31,906 nucleotides of DNA from Thiocapsa sp. UBA6158 (lineage in GTDB: Bacteria > Pseudomonadota > Gammaproteobacteria > Chromatiales > Chromatiaceae): NCBI RefSeq assembly GCF_002423035.1, contig NZ_DIUM01000070.1, positions 1 through 31,906 of the forward strand, given 5' to 3'. Every line of letters starts with the position of its first letter. Positions within the stretch are counted from its first letter, which is position 1. A program made the translations under genes and the position numbers. Below are positions 15,595 through 24,171 of the stretch, piece by piece. The notes under the pieces are model-generated. The model had not been told where the DNA came from and made no database searches. It saw nothing but the letters and a program-made list of their open reading frames with translations.

Positions 15595-17630
15595 CAGGGC
15601 AGATCGCGCAACGGCACCGGATAGACCCATTCGCCCGCCGGGCTGCCCTCGGCCAGGCTCACCCAACGATCCGTGTCGGCGTTGTAGCGCTCGTAGAGCT
15701 TGATCTTGCCCTTGAGCCGGCTGACGAACTCGAACTGACGCTGCGTGCCCCAGCGCGACCAGGTGTCCTGATCCAGCGTCATGACGTCGCTCTTGTAGGG
15801 CAGGCCGTCGAGATATTCCCCGAGCAGACCAAGATCAGCGAGCTTGGTCGCCTGCGGGCTCACGGCGAGTGCCGGGTCGCGCCCGTATTGGGCAGCGATC
15901 GAGCGCAGGCTGTCGAAGAAGGCGTCGGGTTTCAACATCCCGGCATCCGCGGCATCGACGATCTGCTTGAGGATGCCGTGCAGATCGCTCAACTGATCCT
16001 TGGTGATCAGCACCCGCTCGTCGACCGTACGCACCGTGGGGTCGGCGAGATCGCTGTCGCTGATCCAGCCCTCGAAGACCGACGGTGCACGCGTGCCCTC
16101 CTCCCGGCCCAGATAGGCCAGCTGCATGGCATGACCGAGCGCTCGGGTCGCCTCGCGCAGCAAGGCGGTCTGTGCGTCGTCCGACATGGCAGGACGCACC
16201 GGCGGGGTCGCCGGGTTGGCGGTGGCCGTGGCGGCACGCGCACTGCCGACCGCGAGCTCGCCGCGGGCCGACGCCTCGATGCTCTCGATGACGGTATCGG
16301 ACAGCGTTGCGACCGCCTTGCCCAACGCTGCCGCCGAGCCGTCCTGGACCGAGAAATAGAGGCTGCGCTGGATTGCCGCGTTGTTGGCCAGGGTCCGATA
16401 CTGCGCCTCCGCCGCCGCGTGATTGGTCTTGCCGAGCGCGGTCTTCAGATGCAGGACCATGAGAGCGACCCCCTTCTCGGCCGCCTCGGAACGGACCTGC
16501 TCGGCATGCAGACCCGTGGTGGAGGCATCGCCTTCGAGCGCCCCGGCGTCCGTGATCAGCACGGCATAGCGTGCGCCGAAGCGATTCCAGGGGATCTCTT
16601 CCAAGGCCGTGATCACGCCGGCGTAGGGATCCTCCTCGAACCGGTCGGTCGAGACCTTCGCCTCGGTGACCTTGGATGCGCGCGTCAGGAACTCGAGCCC
16701 CGAGGAGACCTCCGCGGGGTCCACGAACATCCGCGCGACATACTCCAGTGATTTGGCCTTTGCCGGATCCGTGCTGGGCGCGCGGAAGGCGACGAGACCG
16801 AACGAGACCTTGTCGAGAAGCCCGGAGCCTTCGATCCGTTTGTAGACCTGCTCGGCGGCCGCGCGCGCCTCGTCGATGTACTGCTGCATCGAGACCGTGG
16901 AGTCGATGATGAAGACCACCGCGGCGCGGAAACTGCCGAGCTGGCTCACCGGGCCGGCGCCGTCGTCCGACGGCGGCGTGCTCGTCGCGGCCGCCGTTTC
17001 GGTAACCGAGGCCACCTTGAGGCCCCGCATCAGATGACCCGAATCGGTGAAGACCTCCTCGAAGTCCAGGATCGGCAGCAGATAGAAGCGCGAATTGATG
17101 TCGATGAAGCGATCCGGCTCGATCGCGACCACGCGCGGATCGCGCCCGCCCTCGGCGATCTTGCGGGTCAGCGGCCCGACCTCGGCGGCCGGATCGGGCA
17201 GCGCCAACAGGCCGTTCAGCGAATCCCAGGAATCATAGAACAAGGCGCGCTCGCGCGCGGCGCCCGGGTTGGTGAAGGCCAAGGCCATCTGCTGAAGCCA
17301 GGGCACCGTGTCGCCGGCCCGGAGCCAGCCACTGATCTTGCCCTTGATGTCGACCCCGACCTCAAGCCAGCGCTGCCCGCCCCGCTCGGTCTCGGCATAG
17401 ACGTAGAAACGCGAGAAGGCATCGACAAGACGTCCGGCATCGTCGCCCGGTTGCTCGCTCAGCGTCGCCCCGGGGCGGGTCAGCACGCGCTGAAAGAGCG
17501 TCTTCTTCCCGTCCTGCAGCATGGGCGTGCGATCGGTCGGCGGCTCGGCATAGACCGGCGCTGCAGCCAACACCACGGCGGCCAGCAGCAGCGACACGCT
17601 CAAGCGCCTCTTCAGGTGCATTCCAGTCAT
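15594..17630 (-). CDS. Secreted von Willebrand factor A domain protein (PpkA C-terminal-like)
   Basis: The 678-residue precursor has a Sec signal (about 4-28, LSVSLLLAAVVLAAAPVYA). Residues about 40-200 resemble the region that follows the kinase in T6SS PpkA proteins (TLFQRVLTRPGATL, then an SH3-like segment FYVYAETERGGQRWLEVG, 75-92). Residues about 235-430 are a vWA domain. Its MIDAS metal site reads D-S-T-V-S (243-247), with Thr at the middle position of the usual DxSxS, and LITDAGALEG supplies the distal Asp. The C-terminal 200 residues have no recognised domain. Unlike PpkA there is no kinase domain. vWA domains mediate metal-dependent protein contacts; here in the periplasm. ATG at 17630 is chosen because GGAG precedes it and it gives a clean signal peptide; 17621 is the alternative. 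Its stop overlaps the ATPase start. Confidence 0.85.
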   Translation of the reverse strand: MTGMHLKRRLSVSLLLAAVVLAAAPVYAEPPTDRTPMLQDGKKTLFQRVLTRPGATLSEQPGDDAGRLVDAFSRFYVYAETERGGQRWLEVGVDIKGKISGWLRAGDTVPWLQQMALAFTNPGAARERALFYDSWDSLNGLLALPDPAAEVGPLTRKIAEGGRDPRVVAIEPDRFIDINSRFYLLPILDFEEVFTDSGHLMRGLKVASVTETAAATSTPPSDDGAGPVSQLGSFRAAVVFIIDSTVSMQQYIDEARAAAEQVYKRIEGSGLLDKVSFGLVAFRAPSTDPAKAKSLEYVARMFVDPAEVSSGLEFLTRASKVTEAKVSTDRFEEDPYAGVITALEEIPWNRFGARYAVLITDAGALEGDASTTGLHAEQVRSEAAEKGVALMVLHLKTALGKTNHAAAEAQYRTLANNAAIQRSLYFSVQDGSAAALGKAVATLSDTVIESIEASARGELAVGSARAATATANPATPPVRPAMSDDAQTALLREATRALGHAMQLAYLGREEGTRAPSVFEGWISDSDLADPTVRTVDERVLITKDQLSDLHGILKQIVDAADAGMLKPDAFFDSLRSIAAQYGRDPALAVSPQATKLADLGLLGEYLDGLPYKSDVMTLDQDTWSRWGTQRQFEFVSRLKGKIKLYERYNADTDRWVSLAEGSPAGEWVYPVPLRDLP

Positions 17631-17913
17631 CCCGGCTCCGGTCATTGCCGCGCTCCGAGAGCGCGTGACGCGACGCGGAAACATCGATGATCCGCTCCGC
17701 GTCGTCAGAGTATGCAGCATATCCAGGATCGGCCTTGATCGAAACTCCGTCCATTCTCCAGCGAGACCTTGGCCGAAGCGAGAGTCAGACCCATCGGCGC
17801 TCGGCGTCGAGACGACACCGATATGCGGACACGCGGAAGCCTCATCGGAAACGAATCCGTTCACCCGGAACAGGGATTAGAATCAGTCTTAACCGACAGC
17901 TCGGGAGCACGCG
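17631..17913. promoter_or_regulatory. Divergent promoter region between the vWA operon and the Cys-repeat protein gene
   Basis: This 283-nt region serves two divergent transcripts of the same gene cluster. On the minus strand TTTCGA (17744-17739) and TATGCT (17721-17716) are spaced by 17 nt, a partial sigma-70 match. On the plus strand TAGAAT (17878-17883) is a good -10 box 31 nt before the start, without a clear -35. Divergent control from one region would link the two halves of the system. No operator dyad stands out. Confidence 0.35.
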
Positions 17914-20175
17914 GTGACAACATCGGTTCGTATCCTGACCCTGATCTACGCCGGTCCGCCCCTCGATCGGCTGGCGCCGGATCATCCCCGGCAGCAATTC
18001 GACGCACTCTGCCGCACCGTGCGACGTCATCTACCGGGCGCAACGGCCGCCATCTTCGCCCGTCCCGAGATCGCCCTCGACGGCTCGGGTGCAGTCACCT
18101 GGACCAGCGCGCTGGCCGGACAACCGCGGCGGTTACTGGATCTGGCGGACGAGGCGCAGGCGGCAGCGCGGCGTGTCCTCGACGATCACCTGAACGCGAT
18201 CTCCCGTCTCGCCGACGAGCTGTCCCGCCGCGAGCCGGATGATCCCGCGCCCGCACGGCTGCTGACCCGCGCCATCGTCTATCCGGGCGACGAGGCGGTC
18301 TATGTGATCGGCGGTGCCCCGGTCCTGATCTCCTGGGGCGGCACCGACCCCGGCCGGCCGCCGCGCGCGGCCGGTGCCCAGGATCCAGCGACCCTGCCGC
18401 TCCCGCGGCGCCGACCGGTGTGGATCGTGCCGGTCATGGGGTTGATCGCACTCGCGACGCTGGGACTCGGTCTCGCCTTGGGTGTCTGGCTCTGGCAATT
18501 GCAGGAGACCGAAGAAGGCTTGCGCGAAGATCTCGCCGTCGCACTGGCCAACCACTGCGACCCGGTCGCGCCCCTGTTGGAGATCGCGTCCCGCTTGGAG
18601 CGAATCGATCGCGAGGACGCACGCTACGCGGACATCCGCATGGCGGTCCTCACCGAGATCGGCATCTGCGAGGAGGCCGCGCTCTTCACCGAACGGCTGG
18701 CAACGGACCCGCCCTGCGATCATCTATCCGCCTTGGACGCCGAGCTTGCCTTCTACGACCTCGAGCGCGAACCCTTCCGCGCCCTGAAGGCCGACCTGGA
18801 CCGGCGGATCGCGGCCTGCACGCGGGTCGATGGGCTCGCGCAACGCCTTGATGCGGTCGCGGGCGACTGCCTCGCCGTCGCCGCGTTGGACCAAGAGATC
18901 GCGACGCTCGATGAACCCAAGCGCGAGCTCGCCGCGCTGCGTCTCGGACTCGATCGCGCGCTTGCCGCCTGCCGGCTCGCCGAGACACTCGGCCCGCAGC
19001 TCGCCGAGGCGTCGGAGGACTGCACGGCACTGCGCACCCTGGCGCGCGAGACCGCCCCCGCCTTCGTCGAGCTGGACGCCGGCCGGCCACCTTTGCTCAA
19101 GGTCCGGCGCGGGCTGGACGAGGCCCTCGCACGCTGCGACCTCGCCGATCATCTTGAGGGCGAGCTGGCCCGCGCCCAGGATGATTGTCTGGCCCTCGCC
19201 GGACTCGACGAGACCCTGTCGCGTCATGGCCGGGACCGCGAGCCGTTCGCCGCCGTGGCAGAGAGGCTCGCCATTGCGCTGCGCCAATGCGCGGCCCTGA
19301 ACGACTTGGAGCAAGGCTTCGCCGAGGCCAACGGCGACTGCGCCCGTCTTCGGGCACTGGCCGAGGGGCTCGATGCCTACCGAAACAACCTGCGCTTCCT
19401 CGACATCCGCACCCGTCTGGCACCCGAGCTCCAGCTGTGCAGCGAAGCCGACGCCCTGGAGGAGCAGATCGCGGCCATCGGGGGAGACTGCGCCAAGGCC
19501 CGCGCGCTGGCGGCAGGACTCGCCGAGCAAGGCGACCCGCGCTTCGCCAAGGCGCGGGGCGCACTCAAGTCGCCGATCGCCGACTGCGATCGCATCGAGC
19601 GCTACACCCGACGCCTTGCCGAGGCCGGCACGGACTGCACCCGACTCGTTGCCCTGGAACGCGACCTCAAGCGCGAGTCCGCCCCGACGTTGCGACCGGT
19701 CAGCCGAGCGCTCGACGAGCGGATCGGCCCGTGCCGCCCGCCGCCGCCCAAACCCGTCGTTGCGCAAGCGCCCCCGCAGGCACCGCCACCCGAGATCAGG
19801 ACCGGCACCAAACCGACTGACACGCCCCCTGCCCCACCCCCGCCACCCCAAGGAAGCGGCTCCTTCGCCATGCGCGGCGACTGCACGGGACGCCTGACCA
19901 TCGACCCGACATCCGGCTGGGACGGCGACCGCGTCCGACACATCGTGACTATCGATCCACCGGCCAGCGAGCGTGTCGCCCGGGTAACCTCCACCAACCC
20001 CGGATGCCGCAACTGCGCCCTAAGCAAGATCGGCCGCAACACCTGGCGCGGAGACCTGTTCTACGGGTGCCGTGGTCGCGGCATCGTCCAAGTGTCCTAT
20101 GCCGCTTACGATGCGAGCGGTCGCATGATCTGCAGCGGGAACGGCAGCGACCTGTGTCTCGGGCGTCGTCGATAG
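17914..20175 (+). CDS. Single-pass membrane protein: SrfA-type N-domain and eight two-cysteine periplasmic repeats
   Basis: The 753-residue protein has four parts. Residues 1-145 are a domain shared with the two SrfA-type proteins at 27-30 kb (WTSALAGQP, then LLTRAIVYPGDEAVYVIGG and APVLISWGG). Residues 169-195 are a membrane helix preceded by RRRPVW, so the N-domain is cytoplasmic. Residues 215-607 hold eight helical repeats of about 49-55 residues, each with a Cys (usually in Asp-Cys) near its start and a second about 34 residues on. A Pro-rich linker (about 608-645) leads to a C-terminal Cys-rich domain (650-753, with CRNC and other cysteines). The repeats should be periplasmic, where the paired cysteines could form disulfides. 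GTG at 17914 follows GGGAG. It is the only plus-strand gene of the cluster, divergent from the vWA operon and convergent with the Sel1-like gene. Confidence 0.8.
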   Translation: MTTSVRILTLIYAGPPLDRLAPDHPRQQFDALCRTVRRHLPGATAAIFARPEIALDGSGAVTWTSALAGQPRRLLDLADEAQAAARRVLDDHLNAISRLADELSRREPDDPAPARLLTRAIVYPGDEAVYVIGGAPVLISWGGTDPGRPPRAAGAQDPATLPLPRRRPVWIVPVMGLIALATLGLGLALGVWLWQLQETEEGLREDLAVALANHCDPVAPLLEIASRLERIDREDARYADIRMAVLTEIGICEEAALFTERLATDPPCDHLSALDAELAFYDLEREPFRALKADLDRRIAACTRVDGLAQRLDAVAGDCLAVAALDQEIATLDEPKRELAALRLGLDRALAACRLAETLGPQLAEASEDCTALRTLARETAPAFVELDAGRPPLLKVRRGLDEALARCDLADHLEGELARAQDDCLALAGLDETLSRHGRDREPFAAVAERLAIALRQCAALNDLEQGFAEANGDCARLRALAEGLDAYRNNLRFLDIRTRLAPELQLCSEADALEEQIAAIGGDCAKARALAAGLAEQGDPRFAKARGALKSPIADCDRIERYTRRLAEAGTDCTRLVALERDLKRESAPTLRPVSRALDERIGPCRPPPPKPVVAQAPPQAPPPEIRTGTKPTDTPPAPPPPPQGSGSFAMRGDCTGRLTIDPTSGWDGDRVRHIVTIDPPASERVARVTSTNPGCRNCALSKIGRNTWRGDLFYGCRGRGIVQVSYAAYDASGRMICSGNGSDLCLGRRR
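18556..19734 (+). repeat. Coding repeat array: eight about-50-codon two-cysteine units
   Basis: Units begin at Cys codons of residues 215, 269 and then at successive Asp-Cys positions (DCLAV, DCTAL, DCLAL, DCARL, DCAKA, DCTRL), ending with Cys607. Distances from one Asp-Cys to the next are 51, 55, 51, 50 and 49 residues. A second Cys lies about 34 residues after the first in each unit, after a segment of the form Leu-x3-Leu-Asp-x3-Ala-x-Cys. The DNA is diverged between units, so the array is old and not a recent tandem expansion. Confidence 0.75.
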
Positions 20176-20209
20176 GCGAGGATTCAGAAACGGCACGACA
20201 GAGATTTCG

Positions 20210-20239
20210 CTTCGGCCGGATCAGACCATCCGGTCGAAG
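20210..20239. terminator. Bidirectional hairpin between convergent genes
   Basis: CTTCGGCCGGAT (20210-20221) pairs with ATCCGGTCGAAG (20228-20239) over twelve positions with one G-T pair and a six-base loop. It fills the 64-nt gap between the plus-strand Cys-repeat gene and the minus-strand Sel1-like gene and ends at the base next to the latter's stop codon. There is no T-run on either side. Confidence 0.55.
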
Positions 20240-21373
20240 TCACCGCACCCCGCCGAAGCGCTCGATCGCTCCAGCGGCCTCCTCGTCACCCGCGGCCGCG
20301 GCCTTCCGCAGCCACCCAAGCCCAGCCTCGTGCGTCGGCCCTGAGGTCTCGTGCTCGGCCATGAGCTGGCCGAGGCGGCGCTGGACCTCGATGTCGCCGG
20401 CTTCGGCAGCATCGCTGTAATAGACGATGGCGTAGGGGATGTCGGGGGCGGCGATGCAGTTTCCGGGGCGATGGGTGAGCGGATCGTAGCGACGCGCAAG
20501 GCGTGCCGCGAAGTTTGGATCGGCGTTGGCGGCCTCGCTGTAGAGTGCATAGGCAGCGGGGCAATCGCCGGCCTGCTCGAGCTGCTCGGCGCGCTCGAAG
20601 ATGGCTGCGGGGGTCGGTCCGTCGGCAAGGAATCGGCTCGCCAGCGCGATGCCTGTGAGTGTGGGCTCGGATGTCGATGGGGGTGCCGTTTCGCCCGTTT
20701 GCGCGGATCCCGACTCGCCAATCTTGGCGGGCGGTCTGTCAGAGGTCGGCTCGACGACCCGGGGCACATCCGTATCGAGCGGCGGCGTCTCGTCGAACCA
20801 ACCGAGCCACCAAGCGCCGACACTGACTCCGGCCAAGAGCAGGACGGCGGCGAGCACGAACCAGGGCCAGCGTGCAGCGGTTTCCGTTGCCGGTCGCGAA
20901 TCGGCAGAACCCTCGAGGTCGAGCGAGAAGCCATCGGTCTCGGAATCAGGCTCGGCGTCGCGGGCGGACTCGGCTCCGGGTCTGCGGACACTGATGGTCT
21001 CTTCCAACGGATCCCTGGATGCCGAGCGCGGTGCCGCGGCGCCGGATCCGATCAACTCACCGCGGATCCGCAGGGTGCCGGCGTCCTCGACGCCGTCGAG
21101 CCTGGCGGCCACGCGCAACGGCGCTCCGCCGACGCCGACGATGCTGTCCACCAAGTCGGCACCCAGTGTGAGCCTGAGGCCGTCGGATAGGGGCTCCGCG
21201 GTGAAGATGGGGTGCCAGTGCGGTGTGACCTGCCACTGGCGATCGAGTCCGAGGTAGCGCCCATCGTTGCGTTGCAGGGCGAGTGAGACCGTCTCCGGAC
21301 TCGGCCGTGCACCTGCGATCAGCAGCCGGGCCGAGCCCGGACCGGCCGGGTGGAGATCGATCTTCAGGGCCAT
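20240..21373 (-). CDS. Single-pass membrane protein with Sel1/TPR-like repeats
   Basis: The 377-residue protein has an N-terminal all-beta-looking domain (about 1-115, MALKIDLHPAGPGSARLLIAG... LALQRNDGRYLGL) that I cannot name. A polar linker follows, then a membrane helix (about 169-191, WFVLAAVLLLAGVSVGAWWL). The periplasmic C-terminal part (about 240-375) is made of Sel1/TPR-like helical pairs, for example FERAEQLEQAGDCPAAYALYSEAA and LGWLRKAAAAGDEEAAGAIERFGG (the longer ones are given here in pieces of the run 262-375). Sel1-like repeats bind proteins, commonly in envelope assembly and signalling. The ATG at 21373 lies 13 nt after the SrfC stop, so it is the last gene of the srf operon. 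It is convergent with the Cys-repeat gene. Its layout (cytoplasmic domain, one helix, periplasmic repeats) mirrors the SrfA-type proteins. Confidence 0.75.
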   Translation of the reverse strand: MALKIDLHPAGPGSARLLIAGARPSPETVSLALQRNDGRYLGLDRQWQVTPHWHPIFTAEPLSDGLRLTLGADLVDSIVGVGGAPLRVAARLDGVEDAGTLRIRGELIGSGAAAPRSASRDPLEETISVRRPGAESARDAEPDSETDGFSLDLEGSADSRPATETAARWPWFVLAAVLLLAGVSVGAWWLGWFDETPPLDTDVPRVVEPTSDRPPAKIGESGSAQTGETAPPSTSEPTLTGIALASRFLADGPTPAAIFERAEQLEQAGDCPAAYALYSEAANADPNFAARLARRYDPLTHRPGNCIAAPDIPYAIVYYSDAAEAGDIEVQRRLGQLMAEHETSGPTHEAGLGWLRKAAAAGDEEAAGAIERFGGVR

Positions 21374-21386
21374 CGGGGTCTACCTG

Positions 21387-24155
21387 TCAGCGTTTGGGGT
21401 CGGGTGCCTTGCCGGCGACCCGATCGAGAATCTGGCCGAGCCGGGCATTCTGCTCGGGCGAGATATCGCGCCCGGCGGCGTGGCCGGCGTTGGCGATGGC
21501 GAGCGCGCGAAACGCCTCGAACCAGTCGACGATGTAGAGCGCGGGGAAATTCACCGGGCTCTCGGGGAGCACGGGCATGCCGCGGGGCGGGATCGGCGGC
21601 GGCGGAGCAAAGACCGGACGCTGTTGCCCGACCAGCGAGCGCGGGCGGTCGTCGGGCGGTAGGTCGTCGCTGCCGAGGTAATCGACGAAGCGATTGATGC
21701 GCGACGCGGTGACGTAGACCTGGCGCTCGGCGAGCTGAGAGCGCATTGCTGCGGTTTGGGACTCGGCGCTGTCGATCAGTCCGATGAGGGCTTGATCGAG
21801 GCTTGATCGATCGGCGCCGGTGATCAGCTCGCCGATCAGGTCTTCGAGCGCGCCCTTCTCCAGGCCCATGTGGCGCAGCCAGTGCGGGTCCTCGGGCAGC
21901 GCCTTGAGGTGACCGACCCAGTAGCTGAGGACGGCGCGGACGAAGCGAGCGGCGTTCTCGTTGGCCGCCGCGGGGGGCGGTGCATCCGCGCCGCCCTTCG
22001 TCGACGCACGCTCCATGCTCGAGGGGTAGCCTGATGCGGCCCCGCCGAGCAGGGCATCCAGATCGATCAGGCCGCCGTCGCCGCTCGGCGCCGGAGGGCG
22101 GGCCGTATCCGGCGCCGCAGCCGAGGTCGCCGGGACCGGTTGGCCGGCCGACTCCTCGACACGTAGATAGAGCGCGCGCAGACCCTCCTTGGGCGGCTGC
22201 AGGGCACCCAAGAGGGCGGCAAAGCGATTGGGTCGCTGACGCAGCGCCCCGACCACCCGATCGGCCAGGCGGCGTTTGTTGTCGACCTCGGCCGCGCCCT
22301 CGGCGCGAAAATAGGGCCCGAAGCGGTGCCGGACGAGCTCCTCGATCCCCGCGTCGAGCTGCTCGCCGATCCGGGCGAGCTTGCCCTCGGGCGCGGCGAC
22401 CCGGCCGAGATAATCGGCGAGGCGCGAGATACCGCCGTCGTTGAAGCTGAGCATGGCATCCCAGGCCATTTGCGGGTCCGCCAGATGCTTTCGGACCGTT
22501 GGATCCTCGCAGAAGGTGTGCCGCAAGAGGTCGAGACGCGTGCGCTGGCCGGGCAGGATGGCCCGCTCGCCGGTCGCGTCGGTCTCGATCACGGCGGTCG
22601 CCATACGCGGCTTGCGCACCAGGAAGAGGTTGTCGAAGGGTTTGCCGGGCGACCATTCGCGCAGCCAGTCGTAGGCGCCGAAGCGCTCCAGGAGAGCGAG
22701 CTTCATCATGCCCTCCCAGCCCTTGCGCATCAGGTCCTCGGTCTCGCTCGGGACCGGGTTGAGGCGGAAGTCGAACATGGTGAAGGCCCAGACCAGCCCG
22801 GGATCGCGGCGCGCGCGGGTGGCCGGATCCGCACCCTGCGTGGCATGGACCCAGGTCTCCAGAACCGGCCCCAGGTCTTTGACGTCGCTTTGCTTGTGCG
22901 AGGGGGCGCAGAGCACCAGGAGATTCATCTCCTGATCGTCGGTGTAGCGCTCGAAGAGGAAGGCAACCTTGCCGCGCAGCACCAGTTGGGCGACCGGGTC
23001 GACCTGATCGTCCTGGAGCTGTTTGCGCACCTCGGCCAGATTCGCGACCGCGAGACGCCCGCGATAGCCGGGGAAGTCGAGCAGATCGACCTGCTCCAGG
23101 AGCCCGGTGCGCGGCGTCTCGGCAAGCACGAAGCGCAGCTCCGTGGTCAGTGCCGCGAGCAGCGAGCGCGGCAGCGTGACCGCCGGAAGCAGGGTCCCGT
23201 CGCGACGCGGGACGATCTCGATACAGTCGGCGTCGTCGCGCCCCAGCCGCTCGAGGATGTCGACGTTCATGATGCTGTCGCCCTGGCTCAGCTCGCCGCT
23301 CGCGTCGGTGCGCACCAGCGCGGCGAGCGGAGCATAGGCCGCGTCGGCGTGGCCGGTCTCGGCGAGTCCCCGGCGCAGCGCCAGATAGGTCTCGGTCAGC
23401 TCGCGCACCTCGCCCCAAAGGACAGAGAAGAGCGCGGCACGATCCGGCGGCTCCAGATAGGGCGCGAGCGCGATCGCCGTCGGCCAATAGTCGGCCTTGA
23501 GCTGCTCGGTGGTCTTGGGAAAGCGCTTCTCGAAATACTCGAGCAGGTCGACCACATCGTCCTCGCTCACGCCGCCGGTGGGCGCGACGGTGCGGCGCGA
23601 CTGCAAGGCGGCGAGGTGTCGACGCAGATGGCCGGGCGAGAGGTCGACCTCGACCTGCTCGCGGTCGAAGTCGTTGAAGAAGGCGTTGCCGAGCACCTTG
23701 GCGAGATCGACCTCGGAGAAGAGCGACAGCTCCAGCGGGTAGCCTCGCGGCGCCGTGCTCGCCCGGCGGGTGAAGCGCGTTACCAGCCCGGTCGCCTCCT
23801 TGCCGTGGCCGGGCGGGTTGACGTGCTGGATGAAGTTGAGCCGTCGGCCCTCGACCTGGGTCTCCAGCTCCCCGCTCTCCCCGGCCGCGAGTGCGGAGAT
23901 CAGATAGGACTTGCCGGCCTGCGACAGACCGAAGAAGCCGACGCTGACCGAGCGCCCGGCCGCGCGTCCGAGCCGTGTGGCGAGGTTGCGCGTGCGCCTG
24001 AGCTTGTCGGTCAGGCTGTCGGACTCGCGGTCGAGCCGCGGGGAGTGACGGCGCGTCTCGGCCACCCAATCGATCGCCTCGCCGCTGCCTTCGTACAGGG
24101 CGCGGCTGCGACGGATCAGCTCGGCTGCCCGTACATCTCGAGTGTCACCCATCAT
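21387..24155 (-). CDS. srfC: SrfC family protein, P-loop GTPase-like
   Basis: The 922-residue protein matches the SrfC 'virulence factor' family in size, partner and motifs. A P-loop GLSQAGKS (76-83) follows a beta-strand SVSVGFF; DLLDFPGYRG (357-366) fits a DxxG switch II; a later segment LLVLCAPSHKQSD suits the strand preceding the base-recognition motif of TRAFAC-type GTPases. Residues 1-70 form a helical lead. Beyond about 560 the protein is largely helical with a Pro/Ala-rich linker (about 680-730, 690-ish PATSAAAPDTARPPAP) and a helical end. It has no signal peptide and should be cytoplasmic. It probably hydrolyses GTP or ATP in a large assembly. The gap to srfB is 16 nt. ATG 24155 and 24152 are both possible. 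The opposite strand and another frame are also open over most of its length, a high-GC artefact. Confidence 0.85.
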   Translation of the reverse strand: MMGDTRDVRAAELIRRSRALYEGSGEAIDWVAETRRHSPRLDRESDSLTDKLRRTRNLATRLGRAAGRSVSVGFFGLSQAGKSYLISALAAGESGELETQVEGRRLNFIQHVNPPGHGKEATGLVTRFTRRASTAPRGYPLELSLFSEVDLAKVLGNAFFNDFDREQVEVDLSPGHLRRHLAALQSRRTVAPTGGVSEDDVVDLLEYFEKRFPKTTEQLKADYWPTAIALAPYLEPPDRAALFSVLWGEVRELTETYLALRRGLAETGHADAAYAPLAALVRTDASGELSQGDSIMNVDILERLGRDDADCIEIVPRRDGTLLPAVTLPRSLLAALTTELRFVLAETPRTGLLEQVDLLDFPGYRGRLAVANLAEVRKQLQDDQVDPVAQLVLRGKVAFLFERYTDDQEMNLLVLCAPSHKQSDVKDLGPVLETWVHATQGADPATRARRDPGLVWAFTMFDFRLNPVPSETEDLMRKGWEGMMKLALLERFGAYDWLREWSPGKPFDNLFLVRKPRMATAVIETDATGERAILPGQRTRLDLLRHTFCEDPTVRKHLADPQMAWDAMLSFNDGGISRLADYLGRVAAPEGKLARIGEQLDAGIEELVRHRFGPYFRAEGAAEVDNKRRLADRVVGALRQRPNRFAALLGALQPPKEGLRALYLRVEESAGQPVPATSAAAPDTARPPAPSGDGGLIDLDALLGGAASGYPSSMERASTKGGADAPPPAAANENAARFVRAVLSYWVGHLKALPEDPHWLRHMGLEKGALEDLIGELITGADRSSLDQALIGLIDSAESQTAAMRSQLAERQVYVTASRINRFVDYLGSDDLPPDDRPRSLVGQQRPVFAPPPPIPPRGMPVLPESPVNFPALYIVDWFEAFRALAIANAGHAAGRDISPEQNARLGQILDRVAGKAPDPKR

Positions 24156-24171
24156 CAGCGATGCTCCGCGC

